Assembly: GCA_902570715.1 (NCBI GenBank)
Contig: CACFZB010000005.1
Coordinates: 1-37,264 of the forward strand
DNA from: an uncultured Pelagibacteraceae bacterium
Lineage (GTDB): Bacteria; Pseudomonadota; Alphaproteobacteria; Pelagibacterales; Pelagibacteraceae
Reading direction: 5' to 3'
Length of the DNA: 37,264 bases
The position numbers and the translations under genes are program-made. Every line of letters begins with the position of its first letter. Positions within the stretch are counted from its first letter, which is position 1. Below, piece by piece: positions 32,567 through 37,264 of the stretch. Under the pieces are notes generated by a model, which was given only the letters and a program-made list of their open reading frames with translations, was not told where the DNA came from and did not search any database.

Positions 32567-33256
32567 TTATTGACTTTTTAATAACCTTATTTCTCTAAGA
32601 AATAAAGACAGATTTTCAATTTTGTGTGAAATAAAATCTTTATCAGCATCCATCTTTCCAAAATGCTCATCATTAATTAGCCAAACAGTTGTACATCCTC
32701 GCTCATGTCCAATACTGAGATTTTTAGCTATATCTTCTATATAAATCGTTTCCTTTGGGTTAATACCAAATTTTTTAACCATTAAATCAAAAGTTTCTGC
32801 CTCAGGTTTAGGCACATATCCAGCATCTTTAATATCAAATACCTTACCTCTTCCGAATAAATCGTAAACTCCTAGGTGAGTTAGAATATTTGCCGCATGA
32901 TCTGCAGAACCATTAGTAAAAATAAATTTCTCCATATTCAACTCTTCAAGCTCTTTTCTCATAATCTTATCTTCTTTCATAAATGATAAATCTATATCAT
33001 GGACGTAGGATAAAAATTCATCTGGAGAAATTCCATTATGAATCATTAAACCTCGTAGTGAGGTATTATACTTATAAAAGTAGTTTGTTTGAAGTTCTTT
33101 TGCTTTGACTTCATTAATCTTTAGTCTGTCAGATATAAATTTTGTCATTCTTTTAGAAACTTGACCAAACACTTTTTCTAATGAGTAGTTATTATGTTTG
33201 CCATAACAAACACCATCAAGATCTAGTAAAAGATATTTTTTTTCTTTTAAGTTCAT
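32567..33256 (-). CDS. HAD-superfamily hydrolase (pyrimidine 5'-nucleotidase-like)
   Basis: LLLDLDGVCYG, KFIFTNGSADHAANIL, KPEAETFDLM, ETIYIEDIAKNLSIGHERGCTTVWL; lies between argB and dapD. Confidence 0.85.
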   Translation of the reverse strand: MNLKEKKYLLLDLDGVCYGKHNNYSLEKVFGQVSKRMTKFISDRLKINEVKAKELQTNYFYKYNTSLRGLMIHNGISPDEFLSYVHDIDLSFMKEDKIMRKELEELNMEKFIFTNGSADHAANILTHLGVYDLFGRGKVFDIKDAGYVPKPEAETFDLMVKKFGINPKETIYIEDIAKNLSIGHERGCTTVWLINDEHFGKMDADKDFISHKIENLSLFLREIRLLKSQ

Positions 33257-34098
33257 TTTCTTATTAATGTACCTGAGCCTTTATCAGAGAATAATTCAAA
33301 TAATATAGAGTGTTTTGGTCTAGCATCAATTATTCCCACCGCATTAACTCCATTATTAATAGCATCTAAACAGGTATTTATCTTTGGTATCATACCTCCG
33401 GTAATAGTTTCATTTTTAATCATTTCTAAAATTTCGAACGAAGAAATTTCTTCTATTAATTTTTTATCTTTGTCTAAAACACCTTCTACATTAGTCATTA
33501 AAAGCAATCTTCTAGATTTTAAAGATTTTGCAATTGCACCTGCAGCTGTATCCCCATTTATGTTATAAGTTTGATTATTTTGTAAGCCCAAGGGAGAAAT
33601 AATTGGTATTTTATTTTCTTTTATTATATCAATTAAAATATTATTATTTACATTACTTGGTATACCTACAAATCCCAGTTCTTTTGATTCAGGCACGACC
33701 TCAATAATATTATTTTTTTTTGTATGTATAGAAATAGCTTTTGATCCAATTTTTTTTAAAGATTTAACAATATCATCATTAAAATCAATAAGAACATTCT
33801 CAACTATGTTTATAATTTTTTCATCAGTTACTCTTAACCCTCTTATAAATTTTGACTCAATATTAGATTTTTCTAGTTCTTTTTTAATTCTAGGTCCACC
33901 ACCGTGAACTATTATTATAGAAAGTCCTAATTTGTTCAAAATACTGATATCTAAAATAAAATTATCAAATATATTTCTATCTATAAAAACATTTCCACCA
34001 TATTTAATGACTATTAGATCATTTTTATATTTTTCTATGTATTTTGAGACTTCCTCAACAGGAGGTCCATTTATGGGCAATATCTTTTTTAAATCCAT
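33253..34098 (-). CDS. argB: Acetylglutamate kinase
   Basis: VIKYGGNVFID, IIVHGGGPRIKKEL, NINGDTAAGAIAKSL, ITGGMIPKINTCLDAI. Confidence 0.97.
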   Translation of the reverse strand: MDLKKILPINGPPVEEVSKYIEKYKNDLIVIKYGGNVFIDRNIFDNFILDISILNKLGLSIIIVHGGGPRIKKELEKSNIESKFIRGLRVTDEKIINIVENVLIDFNDDIVKSLKKIGSKAISIHTKKNNIIEVVPESKELGFVGIPSNVNNNILIDIIKENKIPIISPLGLQNNQTYNINGDTAAGAIAKSLKSRRLLLMTNVEGVLDKDKKLIEEISSFEILEMIKNETITGGMIPKINTCLDAINNGVNAVGIIDARPKHSILFELFSDKGSGTLIRK

Positions 34099-34124
34099 TA
34101 ATTGTTTTTTGATAATTTAAATTT

Positions 34125-35807
34125 TTAAGTAGTAGTTTTAACTGTTGTTCTTCTCATAATAAATACTTGTTGTGCCATAGTTAAAATATTATTTACTGTC
34201 CAGTAAATCACTAAGCCACTTGGAAAAGGCGCAAGTATAACAGTTAAAAAGAGTGGAAAGAATGCAAAAATCTTCGCTTGCATAGGATCAGTAGGTGCGG
34301 GATTAAGTTTTTGTTGTATCCACATTGAAACTCCCATTGCTACAGGCCAAGCGCCTATAATTAAAAATGATGGGACATCATAAGGTAATAAACCGAACAA
34401 GTTAAATAAACTTGTTGGATCACGTTCACTTAGATCGTGTATCCAGCCGTAAAATGGCATTTGTCTCATTTCAATTGTTACAAACAAAACTTTATATAAT
34501 GCAAAGAAAACTGGAATTTGAACAAGTATTGGCAAACACCCAGACATTGGATTTACTTTTTCTTTTTTATAAAGTGCCATCATTTCTTGCTGCAATTTCA
34601 TTTTGTCGTTTTTATGTAGTTCTTTAAGTCTTACCATTTCTGGTTGGAGAGCTTTCATTTTTGCCATGCTTCTAAAAGAAAAATTTGCCAATGGGAAAAA
34701 AGCTAGTCTAATACAAATTGTAATCGCAATAATTGCTAAACCATAATTTCCTAAAAGCTTAAAAAAATAATCAATTCCAAAAAAAAGTGGCTTTGTAATA
34801 AAGTACAAGAAGCCCCAATCAATAACTAAATCAAATTTATCAATATTTAGTTTTTTTGCATATCCGTCAATAACATCAACTCTTTTTGCTGCAACAATAA
34901 TTTGTAACTCTTCTTCAATCGAACTATTTTTATTTAATGTTATTGGATCAGTTGTAATAAAATTTGCTCTAAATTTTTTTTTGTAATCAAAAGTTGTTTT
35001 AAACTCTTTATTTTGAGGAGGAATTAATGATGTAATCCAATATTTATCACCAATACCTAACCATCCTTTTTGTGCTGTCCTTGTAAATTTTTTTTCTTGT
35101 ATATCATCATAATCTTCTTCTATTAATTCCTCATCTAAAGAGGAAACAAACCCTTCATGATTTATATAAAAATCAGTCATATCCTCAGGAATTTTATTTC
35201 TTATTATTTGTCCATAAGAGTAAAAATCATATCTTTTATTTGTTTCGTTAATAATTCTTTGTTTGATTGTGAATAAATATTTATCGTCTATAGATATTTC
35301 TTTTTCATATGTAATCCCTTGTTCATTTTTCCAAGATAATTTTACAGGAGTTTCATAAGTTAATTTATCATTACCAGCTATTGACCAGACTGTATCAGAA
35401 TTAGGAATATCAATATTTTTATCAGTTGTAACAAAACCACTTTCAACTAAATACCCATTATCGATATTTCTTGGACCTAATAAGGTTACTTTTTTTTCAT
35501 CATTCAAATTAACTTTATAATTTTTAAAAGTTAAATCATCTATTGATGCACCTTTTAAAGATATTGATCCAACTATGTTATCATTTTCAAATTTTATTCT
35601 TTTACTTTGGTTGAGCGCTTCATCTCTTGATAAAGTTACCAAAGTTTCTTTTTGTTCTACACTTGGCGTATCAGTATTTTGTTCAACTTTAACCTTTTCA
35701 TTTAAATCCTGATTGATTGGTGGCTGTTCAGGAATCATAAATAGTGACCACAAGATAATTATTGCAGATGATAATGTTATAGCTGCGATGACATTCTTAG
35801 TATCCAT
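34125..35807 (-). CDS. yidC: Membrane protein insertase YidC
   Basis: N-terminal TM, periplasmic domain, then RSMAKMKALQPEMVRLKELHKNDKMKLQQEMMALYKKEKVNPMSGCLPILVQIPVFFALYKVLF. Confidence 0.98.
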   Translation of the reverse strand: MDTKNVIAAITLSSAIIILWSLFMIPEQPPINQDLNEKVKVEQNTDTPSVEQKETLVTLSRDEALNQSKRIKFENDNIVGSISLKGASIDDLTFKNYKVNLNDEKKVTLLGPRNIDNGYLVESGFVTTDKNIDIPNSDTVWSIAGNDKLTYETPVKLSWKNEQGITYEKEISIDDKYLFTIKQRIINETNKRYDFYSYGQIIRNKIPEDMTDFYINHEGFVSSLDEELIEEDYDDIQEKKFTRTAQKGWLGIGDKYWITSLIPPQNKEFKTTFDYKKKFRANFITTDPITLNKNSSIEEELQIIVAAKRVDVIDGYAKKLNIDKFDLVIDWGFLYFITKPLFFGIDYFFKLLGNYGLAIIAITICIRLAFFPLANFSFRSMAKMKALQPEMVRLKELHKNDKMKLQQEMMALYKKEKVNPMSGCLPILVQIPVFFALYKVLFVTIEMRQMPFYGWIHDLSERDPTSLFNLFGLLPYDVPSFLIIGAWPVAMGVSMWIQQKLNPAPTDPMQAKIFAFFPLFLTVILAPFPSGLVIYWTVNNILTMAQQVFIMRRTTVKTTT

Positions 35808-36058
35808 TATTTTTTAGCCTTAATTTTTTTGTTAACTGGATCAAAACCTTCTCCACCACCTAAAAATTTAATTGGATGACAAGATAAAATTCTTTTTAGA
35901 CCTTTAATTGAACCTTTAAAAAATCCATAAGTTTTTAAAGACTCAATTGCATACTCAGAACAAGTTGGTAAGTATCTACAGGAGTGACCTAATAACGGGC
36001 TTATTAAAAATTTATATCCACTTATTATCTTGATTAATATTAATGTAAAAATGTTCAT
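35807..36058 (-). CDS. yidD: Membrane protein insertion efficiency factor YidD
   Basis: ISGYKFLISPLLGHSCRYLPTCSEYAIESLKTYGFFKGSIKGLKRILSCHPI; between rnpA and yidC. Confidence 0.97.
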   Translation of the reverse strand: MNIFTLILIKIISGYKFLISPLLGHSCRYLPTCSEYAIESLKTYGFFKGSIKGLKRILSCHPIKFLGGGEGFDPVNKKIKAKK

Positions 36059-36399
36059 TACCTAATTTTTTTAATTTCCTGAAATAAAGTTTCTTTTATA
36101 TTTGTATAATTATTATTTAGCATAGTTGGTTTAGCAATAACAAGATATGAATATTCAAATTTTATTGATATCTCTTTTACTGCATGGTCAAAAATTTGTC
36201 GTAAACGCCTTTTAATTTTATTTCTCTTTACAGCATTACCAATTTTTTTTTTTGTCACAAATGAAATATTAAGCTTATTTTTATTATCATTATCTAAATT
36301 ACCATAGTAAATTGTTACGTATTTATTTGAGTTTTTTTTCTTCTTTAATAATTTTTTAAAATCTTCATTTCTAGAAAGAGCAACTATTTTGCTTTTCAT
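36058..36399 (-). CDS. rnpA: Ribonuclease P protein component
   Basis: FVTKKKIGNAVKRNKIKRRLRQIF contains the RNR-like motif; downstream of rpmH. Confidence 0.95.
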   Translation of the reverse strand: MKSKIVALSRNEDFKKLLKKKKNSNKYVTIYYGNLDNDNKNKLNISFVTKKKIGNAVKRNKIKRRLRQIFDHAVKEISIKFEYSYLVIAKPTMLNNNYTNIKETLFQEIKKIR

Positions 36400-36409
36400 A
36401 AACTAAAGT

Positions 36410-36565
36410 TTATTTTTTTTTCACTTTTGAGGATACAGTTAAATTTTTTCTTCCTCTTGCTCTTCTTCTTTTAAGAAGTTTTCTTCCCCCTTTAGATTTC
36501 ATTTTCGATCTAAAGCCGTGCTTTTTTAATCTTTTTCGTTTTTTTGGCTGAAAGGTTCTTTTCAT
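36410..36565 (-). CDS. rpmH: 50S ribosomal protein L34
   Basis: 51-aa ORF read by eye (below the track cutoff): [51 protein letters not shown]. Confidence 0.97.
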   Translation of the reverse strand: MKRTFQPKKRKRLKKHGFRSKMKSKGGRKLLKRRRARGRKNLTVSSKVKKK

Positions 36566-36663
36566 ATAGTTAGTTAATTAGTTATTAGTTAAAAAATTCG
36601 CCTCTTTATAGTAATTAAATATATAAATAGCAAATAGAAGATTTTATAATTACGTTAATTCTT

Positions 36664-37264
36664 ATGGAAAAAACAAATAAAATTAAATTATTTATTGGTT
36701 TATTTTACGTCGCGATATTGTTTTTGTTTCTGTATATATTATTTTCAAAATTTTCTTTAAGTGAAATTACAAGTTATGAATTTATTAAAAATAATAGAAA
36801 TTACCTTAATGAATTAAAAAATAATAATTTGTTTTATTTATCTTTCATTTTTTTAATTTTTTCTGCAATTTGGGTTTTTATGGCTGGATTTCTTAGTCCG
36901 CTGGCTTTATTTTCAGGTTTTATTTTTGGAAAATGGCTAGGAACATTATTGATTGTTTTTGGAACAGCGATTGGGGCTACTATTTTATATATTTTAGCAA
37001 ATTATTTTTTTAAAGATATAGTTAAAGCCAAGTTTCTTGATAGGTTTGAAAATTTAGAATTAAAATTTAAAAAATCAGAATTTTTTTACTTACTTTTGTA
37101 CAGATTTATTGGTGGAATACCATTTGCAATTTCAAATATAATACCATGTATGTTTAATGTAAGACCTTATAATTTCTTTTATGCTACTCTTATAGGTATA
37201 TTGCCTCAAATATTCATTATTGTTTCAATAGGTGATGGTTTAGAAAATTTAATAGAACAAAATG
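36664..37264 (+). CDS. TVP38/TMEM64 (VTT/SNARE-associated) family membrane protein; truncated by the window end
   Basis: MEKTNKIKLFIGLFYVAILFLF...AGFLSPLALFSGFIFGKWLGTLLIVFGTAIGATILYILANYFFKD...LLYRFIGGIPFAISNIIPCMFNVRPYNFFYATLIGILPQIFIIV. Confidence 0.85.
   Translation, partial: MEKTNKIKLFIGLFYVAILFLFLYILFSKFSLSEITSYEFIKNNRNYLNELKNNNLFYLSFIFLIFSAIWVFMAGFLSPLALFSGFIFGKWLGTLLIVFGTAIGATILYILANYFFKDIVKAKFLDRFENLELKFKKSEFFYLLLYRFIGGIPFAISNIIPCMFNVRPYNFFYATLIGILPQIFIIVSIGDGLENLIEQN

Noticed and set aside
29549-34627. Plus-strand ORFs opposite HDAC, dapE, dapD, argB and yidC (29549-29794, 29801-30013, 30859-31122, 32032-32253, 33932-34120, 34412-34627)
   Set aside because: All lie mainly opposite conserved enzymes and are best explained as antisense shadows.

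Overview
This is an AT-rich, very compact alphaproteobacterial chromosome segment. Gene content and order look like SAR11/Pelagibacterales, which is an inference. There are four main parts. (1) A core translation block: thrS-infC-rpmI-rplT-pheS-pheT-lepA. (2) A surface-glycan cassette at about 9.9-16.2 kb: GT2, FkbM-like, a frameshifted GT17, rmlA, rmlB, GT61 and a radical SAM protein. It lies between lepA and tRNA-Ser(GGA)/gyrB. (3) gyrB, a RegB-like redox histidine kinase, cobT-cobS-J-domain protein, bolA, aroB-aroK, a small membrane ORF missing from the ORF track, a secreted protein, and def-fmt-truA. (4) A minus-strand operon, rpmH-rnpA-yidD-yidC-argB-HAD-dapD-dapE, running straight into a histone-deacetylase-fold gene and a SET/post-SET lysine-methyltransferase-like gene. 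The strongest candidates for follow-up are: the HDAC+SET pair coupled to dapE; CobS/CobT with a J-domain protein and no other visible B12 genes; the uncharacterised radical SAM protein in the glycan island; the GT17 frameshift and long poly(A) tracts in glycosyltransferases; and antisense 3' overlap at all four convergent junctions. No CRISPR array, transposase, integrase or rRNA was seen.
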